Below, piece after piece: positions 11,160 to 22,055 of a DNA stretch of 64,000 nucleotides (within the stretch, counting starts at the first letter, position 1; each line of letters begins with the position of its first letter). The DNA comes from Dastarcus helophoroides. Taxonomy: Eukaryota > Arthropoda > Insecta > Coleoptera > Bothrideridae. The notes under the pieces are model-generated. The model worked only from the letters and a program-made list of their open reading frames with translations. It ran no database searches and was not told the origin of the DNA. The position numbers and the translations under genes are program-made. The stretch is from the NCBI GenBank assembly GCA_028583605.1, contig CM053333.1, positions 28,251,302 to 28,315,301 on the forward strand, in the 5' to 3' direction.

Positions 11160-13130
11160 GATTCAACCGATGTTTTCTGCTTTTTTACTTTTCCCAAAAT
11201 TGGATTCTTTTTGTAAATTCGACTTTTTGGTCAAAATTTAAAAATCCGGTTTTTGGGCAATTGGTACTATTTTCAATTCGTCTTTCTCCAAGTCGGTCAA
11301 AAATTCACCCTTTGCTACACATCTAATCGATCTTTTAATAAAGGGGCAAAAAATAAAATAAAAAAAATTTTGAAAATCTTGAAAAAACATTTTAAGGCGG
11401 TTTCCACACTTCCTCGAAATTCGTCTTTTCTTCTTTCGAAATTTTGACCTATTCCCGAAATCTGACTTAAAAAAATGACTCTTTCAAATTCTTTAAATGG
11501 TGACTTTTTCCTCGAAATGTTGTCCTCTTTCTCAACATTTTGATCTTATTTTCAAAATTGAAATTTTCCGAATTTCGCCACTTTTTTCAAACATTGACTT
11601 TTTCTGAAAAGGTTGACTTTTACTTAATTTCAATTTCCTGCAAATTTTACTTGTTTCCCAAAATTGGCGGTTCTATGTTTTTGCAAATTTTGACTTTTTA
11701 CTCGAAATTTATCCTTTTCTCGCTAGTCTGACTATTTATCATACTTAATTTCTTCAAATTTGACTTAAATTGGGAAATTTCCAGTTATTAGATAATTCAA
11801 GATTTCTAGTTCAACAAAAATTCGCATATTTTTAAGCTTCGATATTTTAATTCGTTTGTTTTCGAAATTTTAAAAATGTTTTAAATTTGTTCTTTATTTT
11901 TTCACATTTCCATTTTTTCCTGAAAATTCAATTTTTTAAAGTGTAGATTATCCTCAAAGTTTAATTTTCTTACACTCCAGGGTTTTTGACTTTCTTCAAG
12001 TTCGACATTTTTTTCAAAATTTATTTTCCAAATTTATCTTTTTTTTAAAGTAACAATATTTTGCTCAAAATGGATTTTCTTCTAAAATTTTTAATTTTTA
12101 AATTCTTTTATTCTCGTTGTATTCACTCTCAAGTTTCGATTTTTTTAAACAAAATGGAAAGTTAGCTTTTTCTGGAACTTTCTCTCCAAATTTGACTTTG
12201 TTCTGCAAATTAAATTTTTCAAATTTTTTTCATATTTCTCAAAATTTTGATATTTTTGTTTTGTTTTTTTTTAAGATTCATTTTATTCTAAACATTTACC
12301 TTTTCTTAAATTTTGATTTCGTCTCGAAAATTCGACAATTTTCTCAATTTTGACTTATTTTAAATATAAGTTTTTTAAATCTGTCTTATTTTCGAAATTT
12401 CAATCATTTTAAAGTTCAACAATTTTAAAATTTAAGTTTATTTTCAAAATTCGTCTTATTTCGAAATTGTACAATTATTCACAAACTTCGCTTTTCTTTA
12501 GCAAATTTCTTTTTTAATTGTTCTTTTTCGAAATTTATTCTCCAAATTTGCAGTTTTTTACTAAAATTTAACTTAAATGTCGAAGCTTCTCTTAAAATTT
12601 TGACACTTCTCAAAATTCGATTTTTTACAGGTTTTAATTTTTTGTCGAAATTAACCTTTTTCCTTTTTAAAATTTTTCTTTATTCTATAAATTAACTTTT
12701 CTTTAAATTTAGCTTCCTCTAATAAACTCGGAGACTTTTTCTAAAAGTATTTATTTCTTTCTTTTATTCTTTCAAAATTTTACAAATCTTCGCGAAATTC
12801 TCCTTTTTCCAAAAATTTCAAACTTTGAGGTTTATTTTCTCAAAATTTGAGTTTCCCAGTAAAATTTTACTTTTTTCTTGAAATTTCGCTTTGTTTTTAA
12901 GTCTCATCCTTTTTATAGATTTCTTCATTTGGCTTTTTATAGAAATTTTCAATGTTCGGTATTTTGGTTTGGAAATTTTGCTTTTCCCCCAAAAGCGCTT
13001 TTTATAAAAATTTCGGCAGTTTTCAGAAAAAGTAAACATTTTGATAAAAATATTATTTTCGGGAAGGTCAGAAAAATATTTTTTGAAAACTTTCGACTTT
13101 TTTCTGAAAATTCGCTACTTGCTCAAAATT
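11160..13130. repeat. AT-rich degenerate minisatellite, pyrimidine-rich on +
   Basis: Same module family as 8080-10570 but on the other strand: TTTTGACTTTTT, TCTCGAAATTT and CAAAATTT recur every 25-30 bp. The two blocks face each other across the hairpin at 10951-11081. The short frames within are low-complexity Phe/Lys-rich and not genes. Confidence 0.8.
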
Positions 13131-13409
13131 ATGTTGAATAGATGTTAAAAAGAAGTAAAGACGTGGAATAATAATTAATTTTTATTAGGAAACTCCATTT
13201 TTCTCGATATTTGAAAATCATGCCAACATTTAAATAAAAGATAAAACGTTTCATATTTTTGACTTTTGAATTTTCCATAATTTTTCTTGCTACCTTAGAG
13301 ATTGATTTCTTGAAATCGGCCAAATTTGTTTTTATATATTCCTTTCATAAATCATTTTTAGGTACCGGATTTTAGGAACAATTAAATAAGGTAAAAAGCT
13401 GAGCCGAAT

Positions 13410-14510
13410 GTTAAATTAGGCAAAAACGAAGGGCTAAAAATGGCATTTCTCGCTGACAGATCTCTTCAGATCGTCGTTGATGGCATCTCATCCGAGACAT
13501 TTGCGATTAACGCAGGGGTGCCTCAGGGGCCTGTTCTGTCTCCTACTCTATTTCTGCTACACATAAACGATCTCTTAGCTTTAACTTCCAATCCTATATA
13601 CAGCTACACAGATGCTAGTAACCTTGTGTCATCTTTTTTCTCTGACAAAGCATTATTTATCGCTGCTTCAGATCGACTAAGGGAACAGCAGATACAGACG
13701 ATTAATCGGGATCTCGAGATTACTCTAAAATGGAGTAAGAACAATTTGGTCGACTTCAACGCTTCAAAAATTCAGGCCGCGATTTTCTCTAAGAAAACAT
13801 CAAGGGATAATGCAACAAACATACTAATGGACGGTAAAATCCTTCCGATGGGATCTAATCTACCTATCCTAGGAATGAATGTGAGCACTAACTTCTCTTG
13901 GACGATCATGTGCGCGCCATTGCCAAATCGGCCTCTCAGAAGCGAGGCTTTCTTTTTAGAGCTAAAAAGTACTTCACATCTCATCAGCTATTAACACTAT
14001 ACAAAGCTCTAGTAAGGCCAACACTAGAATCCTTTTCTCATGTTTGGAGTTCAGCCCCAAAACACACTTAAGCTCTCTTGGATTCAATTCAAAGAAGAGC
14101 GATTCGCCTAATTGATTACAAAAGTCTGACCAATTTTCTCGAAACACTAAAGCACAGGCGTATGGTTGATGACTTGTCTCCTTTCTACAAGTACTATCAT
14201 GGAAGATGTTCGCAGGAACTAATAGGATTGATCCCCCCAAGGGAAAGATTCTTGAGGCGTACTAGACAGTCGGAGACAGAAAATTCCTGTGCGGTCCAGC
14301 TTGACATAGTGAGGATTTCTGTCTACGGAGACTCTTTTTTTTTTATAGAACTTCCAAGTTATGGAACTTGTTACCGAAAGAAATTTTCCCCAAAAATTAC
14401 AACCTATCCTTGTTTAAGAAGGCGGTTCATCGCCATCTATCCTTGTTTCCGCATCCTACTCGCAGTGCTTTGAAAGCATAAAAGGTTTAAATTTTGCGAG
14501 TGGATAAAAC
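13410..14510 (+). pseudogene. CR1/Jockey-like non-LTR retrotransposon, 3' part of RT ORF
   Basis: 5'-truncated reverse-transcriptase ORF. It starts inside the RT core (FLADRSLQIVVDG), then motif B NAGVPQGPVLSPTLFLL and a degraded motif C (YTDAS where YADD-type residues are expected). The C-terminal part continues in shifted frames: RGFLFRAKKYFTSHQLLTLYKALVRP, then DSIQRRAIRLID, HRRMVDDLSPFYKYYHGRC, and a final FRILLAVL-type end. Damage includes a frameshift near 13910, a stop after SAPKHT and further shifts. The 3' UTR ends near 14500 in a short A-rich tail. The same 3' end recurs at about 61400-61500. Confidence 0.85.
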
Positions 14511-14639
14511 TTAAAAAAAAAATTAAAAAGGCAAAAAAACTCTAAAAAAAAAAGATATTAGAAGGTCAAAACTACAATTAACAAGAAAAATATTTCTTGA
14601 TCATTTTGAATATTATTTTATTCCAAACTACAAACTAAA

Positions 14640-15480
14640 TGTCAAAATTTCAATACTAAAGTATAACTTTTTACACTATAAGGCCAAAATTACAAGTTGG
14701 ATTTAAAATCTTCATTTTTCACGTCGAAATTGTGAGAAACGGTGTCAAAATTAAGAAGTTTTCACAAGATATTTTGAAAACAAATTAAAATTTAGATTAT
14801 ACTTGTAATATGACCAATTAAATGTTCTGTAGATAAAGAGTTAAACGTGCGGAAAATTGAAAATATGTACAACTGCAACCATAGACTAGTTGGTATATGT
14901 AGAAGAAGTATATTTTCAAATGAATACATTCTTAAAATTTCGTGTTTATTCTCAAATTGTCATCAAAAACCTTGACTTTTTACTTTAAATTCAAGTATTG
15001 AATTTTTTCCCGTAATTTTGACTACTAAATCTGAGATTTCGTTTGCAACTTATACTTCTTAAAAAAAACAAAATTTTTAAATTAAAAGTCGAAAATTCGA
15101 GAAAAAATCCATTTCAAGGTTAAGTTTAAATTATTGTGATTTTTTTAAATATAAACTTTTGTTGAAATGTCTTCTTTTTTATTCGAAATTTTAATAATAC
15201 GTTCTAAGTTTTATAAAAAACAATTTAGAATTTTGCAGTTTCAAAATTTAAGCTCAAACTCTCATTTTGAGAAAAATTTCAATTCCAAAAAAAAATATCA
15301 AAATTTTAAGAAAAACTTGAAATATATACATATAAAGGATTTTTCGAAATTTAACACGAAATTTATAAAAAAACTTTCCTGATACGAGAATTTTTACAAA
15401 AATGTCTGTGAGTTTTTGTGAGTTTAAAGTAGAAAGCAAAATTGGAAACTTTCGATTTTTGACAAAAAAATAAAATATGT
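14640..15480. repeat. Mixed-strand AT-rich minisatellite remnants
   Basis: Diverged modules of the AAATTTTGAC/GAGAAAAA family in both orientations follow the 3' end of the non-LTR relic. No gene is seen. Confidence 0.5.
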
Positions 15481-15644
15481 ATATAGAAATACAGAGAATT
15501 AGTTCAAATTTAAAGTTTCCTAAAAAGATTCTGAGATTAAATTTCAGAAATTTTATTTTAGTTTATCGAGCCCAGTTTGTAGGATATTTTAATTATTATT
15601 TTAAAGATTTGACTTCATCCTTAGTATTTAATTTTTGAATTACA

Positions 15645-15765
15645 AAACTTGTCCCCTGAAATCAAGAAAGATTAAAAAACACAACAAAGATTGCTCTAAC
15701 GCGTTTCGACAGCCAAGCTGTCATCTTCAGAGAGAAACTAACACCTAATCTTAAAATTTAAGTAT
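15645..15765 (-). repeat. Hammerhead-bearing repeat, copy 1
   Basis: Read on the minus strand the order is TTAGGTGTTAG, the ribozyme-like motif, GCAATCTTTGTTGTG, TTTTTTAATC, then TTGATTTCAGGGGACAAG. This wording is shared with 34755-34860 and 45585-45740. The arrangement resembles the terminal repeats of Penelope-like elements, which are known to contain hammerhead ribozymes, but no Penelope RT was found here. Confidence 0.7.
15694..15734 (-). ncRNA. Hammerhead ribozyme-like motif (type A), copy 1
   Basis: Minus strand: stem I CTCT (pairs with AGAG at the far end), core CTGAAGA matching CUGANGA, stem II GACAG with CTGTC around a CTTGG loop, core GAAA, a very short stem III within CGCG, then UU at the cleavage position and AGAG closing stem I. 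All invariant core bases are present. Copies at 34793-34833 and 45651-45692 have changes in stem II that mostly remain paired. Activity is inferred from sequence only. Confidence 0.55.
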
Positions 15766-16382
15766 ATACGTGGCGAACATCTGTGGTTGGGAATATCTCA
15801 TAAAATAATTAGTTTCGTTTTGTTATAATACAAAACTTACGGTCAAGAATTGCTAATGTATTGGCTTCGTATCTTATCTCCCTCAGTAAAATATTTTATT
15901 ACTTTTATATTGTTCCGTTTAATATCCGCTCTTTAATAGTAATCGCAATTTTCAGTAAGACAGAATTAAATGTCCTTTTCTTGTTGCATTGCTACTGAAT
16001 ACTGTTTTGTATGCACAATAACTAATTTGTCTTTAATAACAAAGGAGCTTTAGATAATGCTTCAAATATAATTCAAGTAATTATGCCTACAATTCATAAT
16101 TTGGGAGCAGCCGTAGTATTTATGAATATATTTAGGTGCTTTAGATTAAGAATTTACAATAATGTTACTGTAAATACTAGTTATTATGAACAAGTAATAC
16201 TACCTATCTTATTAATACAAAACTAACAGGCTATTACATTAGTTACCAATTAGCAAAATGGTTTAACAATGAATTCGTAAAACTTCAGAACAATAATGTA
16301 TCGTTCTCAATTAAAAACTCCACTGAATTTATAAATAAAATTAACGATTTGACCTTGTCACCCACAGAAATTCTGGTATCTT
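15766..16382. other. No recognisable gene
   Basis: AT-rich, non-coding in all frames, with no repeat that I could link to the rest of the window. Confidence 0.5.
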
Positions 16383-18137
16383 TTGAATGCACAGACCAAT
16401 AGGTTTGAACATTCATTAGATTCGAAGTTTGGAAACCAAAGACCGGTTTCGGTATCCAACTCGAGTTGGATATACCAAACTGAGGAGATCTAACAAGACC
16501 AAAACCGGTCTTTGATTTCCAAACTTCGAATCTAATAAATGTTCAAACCTATTGGACTGTGCATTAGAATCCTTGTCTTCTGGGAAATTGTTCTTAGAGA
16601 GCAACCGCTTCGCTAGGTGGCAGTGTTTCAACTGTTAGTAGTTCAGCTACCTATGAATATACACGCCTGGAGGGCTACATGAATTTGTAGTCTAGGTTGC
16701 ATTCCACTTGCATACGACATTGTAGGCGATGGCCATAGTTTCTCTATGGACCAATAGGTGGTAGTACTAAGAGTAACACCAGTGGCGGCTGGTCTTAAAG
16801 AGCGCAAGAGCGCGCGCTCCTCGTGAAATGAGCGATCTATTCTTTTCTGTTTAATGTAAAAGACTTGGATTTATCACATTTTTAAACACAAAATAATGAT
16901 ATACTAATTAACTAATAATACTTGTGAGTGACTTGGAATAAAGTACGCAATCGTTTGATTCCATTATATTAAATATTATATGGAAATTTAAATAAATTGG
17001 TGCGCGCAGAATTATGCACCCAGCGTGGCAATGCCTATCAACGGCCTGCACGGGATACGCAGAAATAAACTACAGAACACCACGCTAGCCGGGGTACGCC
17101 GCTCCGCGCTTATGCGCTATTGCCAAATGGTGAGTACGAGTCAGAGTTTGGAGTGTGTATTTACGGTTTATGATGCTAAATGCGTAGGTGCCGGCTGATC
17201 CGATTGCGATTGCTAATTGTGCAGCTTACAGGCCTAACTGCCAATAGTACCGCTATTCACAAAGAGATGGCAATACCAATTTTAGGGTGTAATTATTAAT
17301 TTGTAAAGTTGGATTTAAACAATTTTGATCAGAAAGTAATGAACACTTTATTTCTTTAAAAAATCGTAGAGCGGGTTTTGTTAAAAAAATATTTTGTTGT
17401 GTTTTTGTAGAGTTTAATTAGAACTTTGTAATAAAATACATTTTATTTTCAAATGCAATTTTCATGAAAAAGTGATTTAATTTTATTCCTATGAAAGCAA
17501 ACAATTTTAATTAAGTAACCTATAGCCGTAACGACGTGCAACCGAACAGAGTACTTTAAAGGGGCTCAAAAATGTCGATAACGTTTTTTTTTTGTACTGG
17601 ATAAAAATAATTTAGAGATGATAACCCAAAACTATTTTAAAGGTTATAAGATGTTATTTAAATTTAATTCGTAAAAATAGTATTAAATATCACACCTTTT
17701 ATATCACTTTTGTTTCTCTTAAATTTAATACCTTGCTATGGCAGTGTCACCTAAACTCTTAACTAGTAATATTTTTGCATCTGCGCACCCCCTGTCAAAA
17801 AGTCACCAGCCGCCACTGAGTAACACTCTTGTAGTCTGTAAATTCTTTAGTACTTACTTGTCGGAACATTTGTTAGCATTCGAGTTGGATATACCAAACT
17901 GACGAGATCTAACAAGATCGAAACCGGTCTTTGGTTTCCAAACTTCGTGTCTAATAAATGTTCAATTCTATTGATCTGTGCATTAGAATCCTTATCTTCT
18001 GGGAAATTGTTCCTAGAGAGCAACCGCTTCGCTAGGTGGCAGTGTTTCAACTGTTGATAGTTCAGCTACCTACGATTCACTATACACGCGTGGAGGGCTG
18101 CATGAATTTGTGGTCTAGGTTGCATTCTACTTGCATG
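16383..18137 (-). repeat. Family X foldback repeat, tandem pair split by a hAT
   Basis: Two consecutive units of a repeat of about 390 bp (16470-16779 continuing at 17827, and about 17877-18137). Shared landmarks are GTTGGATATACCAAACTGA, AATCTAATAAATGTTCAA, CTAGGTGGCAGTGTTTCAAC, CGCCTGGAGGGCT and GGTTGCATTC. The left edge (about 16387-16560) is a palindrome in which the first 60 bp are repeated in inverse. Both units contain a similar minus-strand frame of about 60-70 codons beginning MKHCHLAKRLLS; it is shared because the DNA is repeated and shows no known domain. The hAT at 16780-17818 interrupts the first unit. Confidence 0.8.
16780..17818. mobile_element. Non-autonomous hAT element, 1.04 kb, TSD AGTAACAC
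   Basis: Perfect 14-bp terminal inverted repeats CAGTGGCGGCTGGT and an exact 8-bp duplication AGTAACAC (16772-16779 and 17819-17826). The TIR matches that of the 448-2849 element, so a transposase of that family probably moved it. No coding capacity. The interior includes a GC-richer patch at about 17000-17120. It inserted into a family X unit and is therefore younger than that copy. Confidence 0.93.
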
Positions 18138-18600
18138 ATCTATTTCTTGATCAAATGGGAATCTAATTGAGCTGTATTTTCAGTTTAGTTTATAAATACG
18201 TATAATTCATTTACTCGTATAGTTTTCGTATCTAATCAGCATCACCTAGATGAGAAGGCCAAGGTGCTGCGATGTCAGCAAACCTTAAGCGGGACTAGTA
18301 GTACTGGTAACGATCTAATACAGATTCAAGGAAAATACTACATTTTATTTTATTTCTAATATGTTCTTGAAAAAGTTGGTTGGCTAAGAGAAGGCTTGAT
18401 AGATTTTGCAAGTTGTACCGTTTATTTGCTTATAAAAATTATTCAATCCAAATAACATCGCTTAACGCCATATGAAGTTGTGTGCTGATACAGAAAGTTG
18501 TAACCAAATGACGTCAGAAGTGCGAAAAAGAGATGCCCGTATCTCATGCGCCTGAACTTATCTTCTTTAGTAATAGTAGGTATTATGCTAGCTACTAGCA
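18138..18600. repeat. Dispersed repeat Y, copy 1
   Basis: Starts GATCTATTTCTTGATCAAATG and ends near CTTTAGTAATAGTAG. It matches 26924-27284 over most of its length, with an extra segment at about 18236-18310 that the other copy lacks. In both places it abuts family X, so X and Y may be parts of one larger element. Non-coding. Confidence 0.75.
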
Positions 18601-19015
18601 CTCAGTCTGCACTAGAAAGTTAGTGACGTCTGAGAACTTTTTAATAAATGCTGTGCTGATGCAGGTTTCTGTTGCTGATTAAATACCCTCTGAACAATAA
18701 GAAAATTCATTGCATTAAGGTATGAACATCGGCGGCTAGTATTGATGCAGTGAAGGTTTGCGGCGCTGAACAAGCGCCGTCCAGCTGAAATTATATAGGG
18801 CAACTTTATTTTCGAAATCACACGCAATAGTGATATATATTATAGCATATTTATAAAATGCAATTTACAATATACAAATTGCAACACTTATAGTTGTCGT
18901 AAAAAAAATTGATATAAGTATACGGGTGTGTTCAAAAGGTAAGGTGACTTTATATTTTTATGAAAAAATATTTGTTTAAGAAATAATAAAATAATATAAT
19001 AATAAAAATATTTAT

Positions 19016-20316
19016 TTAATTATCAACATTTATACTGTCCCCTTCAAAGTAATCCCTCTCAGATACAATTCACCTGTGCCAATGCTTTTTCCAATCTTCA
19101 AAGCACTTGTCATAAGCACTTTTTGGTATAGCCTTGAGATCCTCTAGCGATGCAATTTTTATTTCATCAATCGTTGTAAATCTCCGTCCTTTCATAGGTT
19201 TTTTAAGTTTTGGGAACAGGAAAAAGTGGTAGGGGGCCAAATCCGGTGAATATGGTGGCCGAGGCATGATTGTCGTATTGTTTTTGGCCAAAAAATCTCT
19301 CACAAGCAACGATGAATGAGCAGGTGCATTATCGTGATGGAAAAGCCATGAAATATTTTTCCACAATTCCGGACGTTTTTTTCGTATTGCTTCTCGCAAA
19401 CGGCGCATAACTTCAAGGTAATACTCCTTAATGTCCGTACGACCTTGAGGTAAAAACTTCTGATGCACTACGCCATGGCAGTAAAAAAAAACTGTGAGCA
19501 AAACTTTGACATTTGATCGGACTTGGCGTGCTTTTTTAGGTCTTGGCTCTCCTGGGTGCCTTCATTGGGACGATTGGGCTTTAGTTTCGACGTCACAACC
19601 ATATATCCATGATTCGTCACCAGTGATGACACTTTTGAGCAAATCAGGATCATTATCGATGTCATTCAAGAGCTCCTGAGCGATGCTGATGCGACGGTTC
19701 TTCTCTATAATGCACAGACCAATAGGTTTGAACATTTATTAGATTCGAAGTTTGGAAACCAAATACCAAATGTCTTCTGGGAACTCTCCTAGGGAGCAAC
19801 CGCTTCGCTAGGTGGCAGTGTTTCAACCGTTGGTAATTCAGCTAAGTATGATTCACTATACACGCCTGGAGGGCTGCATGATACAAATTCATGCAGCCCT
19901 CCAGGCGTGTATAGGTTGCATTCTTCTTGCAGACAGTTCTTCTGTTCAGAATTCAGAAGTTTCGGAACAAACTTCGCTGACACTCGTCTCATGCCCAAAA
20001 CATCCGAAAAAATTGCCCAACACGAGCCGACTGATATGCCAACATCCTCAGCAACCCCTCTTATGGTTATTCGACGATTTTCAAAAACAATTTTCTTCAC
20101 AGCTGCGACGATATCTTCTGTTGTTAATGTGCTGGGGAGTCCAGATAGAGGTTTGTCATCGGCTTCTTCTCGGTCATCTTGGAAGAGCTTGTACCACTTG
20201 GAAATATTTTTTATACTTGGAACAGACTCACCGTACGCCACTGTCAACATTTCAAGTGTTTTAGAGCACTTGATTCCATTTTTCACACAACATTTGTTGC
20301 AAATTATTTGCTCCAT
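19016..20316 (-). pseudogene. mariner transposase, disrupted
   Basis: Starts MEQIICNKCCVKNGIKCS, with the helix-turn-helix region (ENRRITIRGVAEDVGIS) intact. The ORF is cut at EQKN by the insertion at 19705-19935, which adds 239 nt including the target duplication. It resumes with RRISIAQELLNDID. Catalytic residues are readable: GDESW (first Asp), HHDNAPAH (second Asp) and YSPDLAP (third Asp). Ignoring the insertion, one frame covers about 353 residues, with two stops: TGA where Trp of QWK is expected (near 19556) and TGA where Cys is expected after HWHR (near 19070). The DNA-cutting enzyme of the family acts in the nucleus on its own TIRs; this copy cannot make it whole. Confidence 0.92.
19705..19935. 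mobile_element. Family X copy inserted in mariner, TSD GTTCTTCT
   Basis: A 231-bp family X fragment bounded by the direct repeat GTTCTTCT (19697-19704 and 19936-19943), which shows that family X moves as an element making 8-bp duplications. It contains a perfect 25-bp inverted repeat (19857-19881 with 19889-19913, 7-nt loop) that other copies do not have, so a local inverted duplication arose here. Confidence 0.8.
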
Positions 20317-20500
20317 TTTTTATAATAAATACGTCTAAGCTTTTTATCTGTCAAAACAAACTAAGTATGCTATGTACTTGAAATCGTAAACATATATTCG
20401 GGACATGTGTACCAACACAACAACAACAAAAAATCGATAATCGAATGTACGTTGCCCGCGAAACTTGAAAAGTCACCTTACTTTTTGAACAAGCCTCATA

Positions 20501-21040
20501 CACTGTGTTCAAGATAATGAAGGTCAGTATGGGCATATCGAAAACGACAAGAGATAGAGGTTGGGTTGGTTGGATGTGATATAAAAATTACTGAAAAAAT
20601 ATTAAAGTACTAAAAATTTTAGTTAAAATATCCCCAAAAAAATAATGCATAGGTTTACTTACTTGTTTGTCTGTTGCAGTTGCATAATCGAACACGCTAA
20701 TTCTAATACAATTTCACTATGCATTTGTCTGTTCAGGAAAAATGTTCTAATGAGTTTTACTCCTAATTACAGTTGAGACTTATTTCCAAGAATAAACGTC
20801 GAATATTGATTTACCAATATTACGACATCGTTGGCAGAAGAAAATATATGAAAATGTAAAATAAAATATAATTTTTGCACGACCCTAATATAATAAGCGG
20901 TTTTACTCCCTCAAAAGCGGGAATAAAGCGAGTTTTTTACTCCCTAGTGCAAAAAAGCGTAGTCAACTCAATTCATGAGTATTTTATTATATCTATTTAA
21001 TATTAATATTTACATTAATATTAGAACCACCACTAATACT
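20501..21040. other. No recognisable gene
   Basis: AT-rich spacer. A short internal echo (TTTTACTCCCTCAAAAGCG and TTTTTACTCCCTAGTGC at 20900-20960) suggests degraded repeat sequence, but no element ends were identified. Confidence 0.4.
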
Positions 21041-21047
21041 AAACAAA

Positions 21048-21185
21048 AATGGCAATCCTGCATTCAACTAGTAATGAACTATTACAGGTGTTTTGTTGGC
21101 ACTGGCAATCCTGCACTCAATCAGTAATGAACCATTACAGGATTGCCAGTACTGGCAATCCTGCATTCAGCCAGTACTGGCCATT
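21048..21185. repeat. Short tandem/inverted repeat of GGCAATCCTGCA
   Basis: GGCAATCCTGCATTCAA-type units occur three times, separated by AGTAATGAAC(C)ATTACAGG segments, and one inverse copy (AGGATTGCCAG) lies between them. Imperfect, about 138 bp in total. Confidence 0.75.
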
Positions 21186-22055
21186 GCTCCGCCGTTGTCC
21201 AATGTTTGCTGGGTATTAATAGGTTCAAACTGAATTCAAAATTGGGTATAAACAATTAAAATGGTTTCACATTCGTTGTACTTTTGCTTTAATTTCTCCT
21301 GTAGAAATCAATCAATTTATTTTAATGTTTACTATTATTTGCCAACTCATTGTAATGGAAAATTAAATATTCAGCTTATTTTCTGCAGAATCTCACATTG
21401 TAAAGTGTATTCTTCCTCCAAATTTTCCGAATTCATTGTTTTAAGCTGATCCTTTTGAAGACTTGTTTTCCATTTACGTTTTTACATTTTTAGTGTTTCT
21501 TCATTTATAAATATTTTTTTTAAAATAAAAATAATGATCAATAATATAAATAGATAAACATAAAAAATACAGCATGCAATAGAAAATCTCAATCGTCTTG
21601 AAATTAAAAATTTGCAGTAGCGCTCCTTGCTTTATTTAAATAGAAATCGAATCAAAAATACTCATTTATAATAAAACTAGAATTTGCGGATAGTATGCTT
21701 TAATTAAATAGATATATGACTTTAAGAAATGCACAAGTGTTTAGTTGATAACAGAACTATATACAAAGTAAATGGGCCGATAATTGCTTGGAGCGCAAGT
21801 GGTCCGGGCGCAAGCGATCCAGCACCATTATGAATCTTGATTTGGAGATTTAACCAAAATAAAAACCAATATGTATAGAAGACGAAAATTGTAAATTCAC
21901 TGATCGGTACATTCTACCCTTTTGAAATAAAACGCCTCGGTCAACAATTTACATCGTCATCAGGAAATGTACTGCATTTACATACTAAGAGATGTAGAAT
22001 ATGCTATTCTTTTCATTTAATGTATTGAAAAAAATACAGGGTATTTGAATACATA
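21186..22055. other. No gene; weak Penelope-like terminal wording
   Basis: Non-coding. On the minus strand, 21920-21965 reads CCTGATGACGATGTAAATTG and then GAGGCGTTTTATTTC. This resembles the CTGATGA...GAAAC terminal wording of Penelope-type repeats, but stem II does not pair and GAAA is not intact. Confidence 0.3.

Larger units (their letters stand above)
18923..20498 (-). mobile_element. mariner element with nested insertion, TA target
   Basis: Terminal inverted repeats share TTCAAAA(G/A)GTAAGGTGACTTT, and both ends abut TA (18921-18922 and 20499-20500). Length is 1576 bp, or 1337 bp once the family X insertion and its duplication are discounted, which is normal for mariner. It encodes a minus-strand DD34D-type transposase. 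Confidence 0.93.

Noticed and set aside
11129..13323. Many short Phe/Lys-rich ORFs
   Set aside because: They are readings of the low-complexity minisatellite and have no domain or consistent frame.
16416..16631. Minus-strand ORF MKHCHLAKRLLS... shared with 17847-18050 as a conserved small gene
   Set aside because: The similarity follows the repeated DNA, continues outside the frame, and other family X copies break the frame.
19812..20338. Plus-strand ORFs of 143-150 codons
   Set aside because: Antisense shadows of the mariner transposase.
21920..21965. CCTGATGA...GAGGCGTTTT on the minus strand as a ribozyme
   Set aside because: Stem II does not pair and the GAAA core is mutated; kept only as weak Penelope-like wording.
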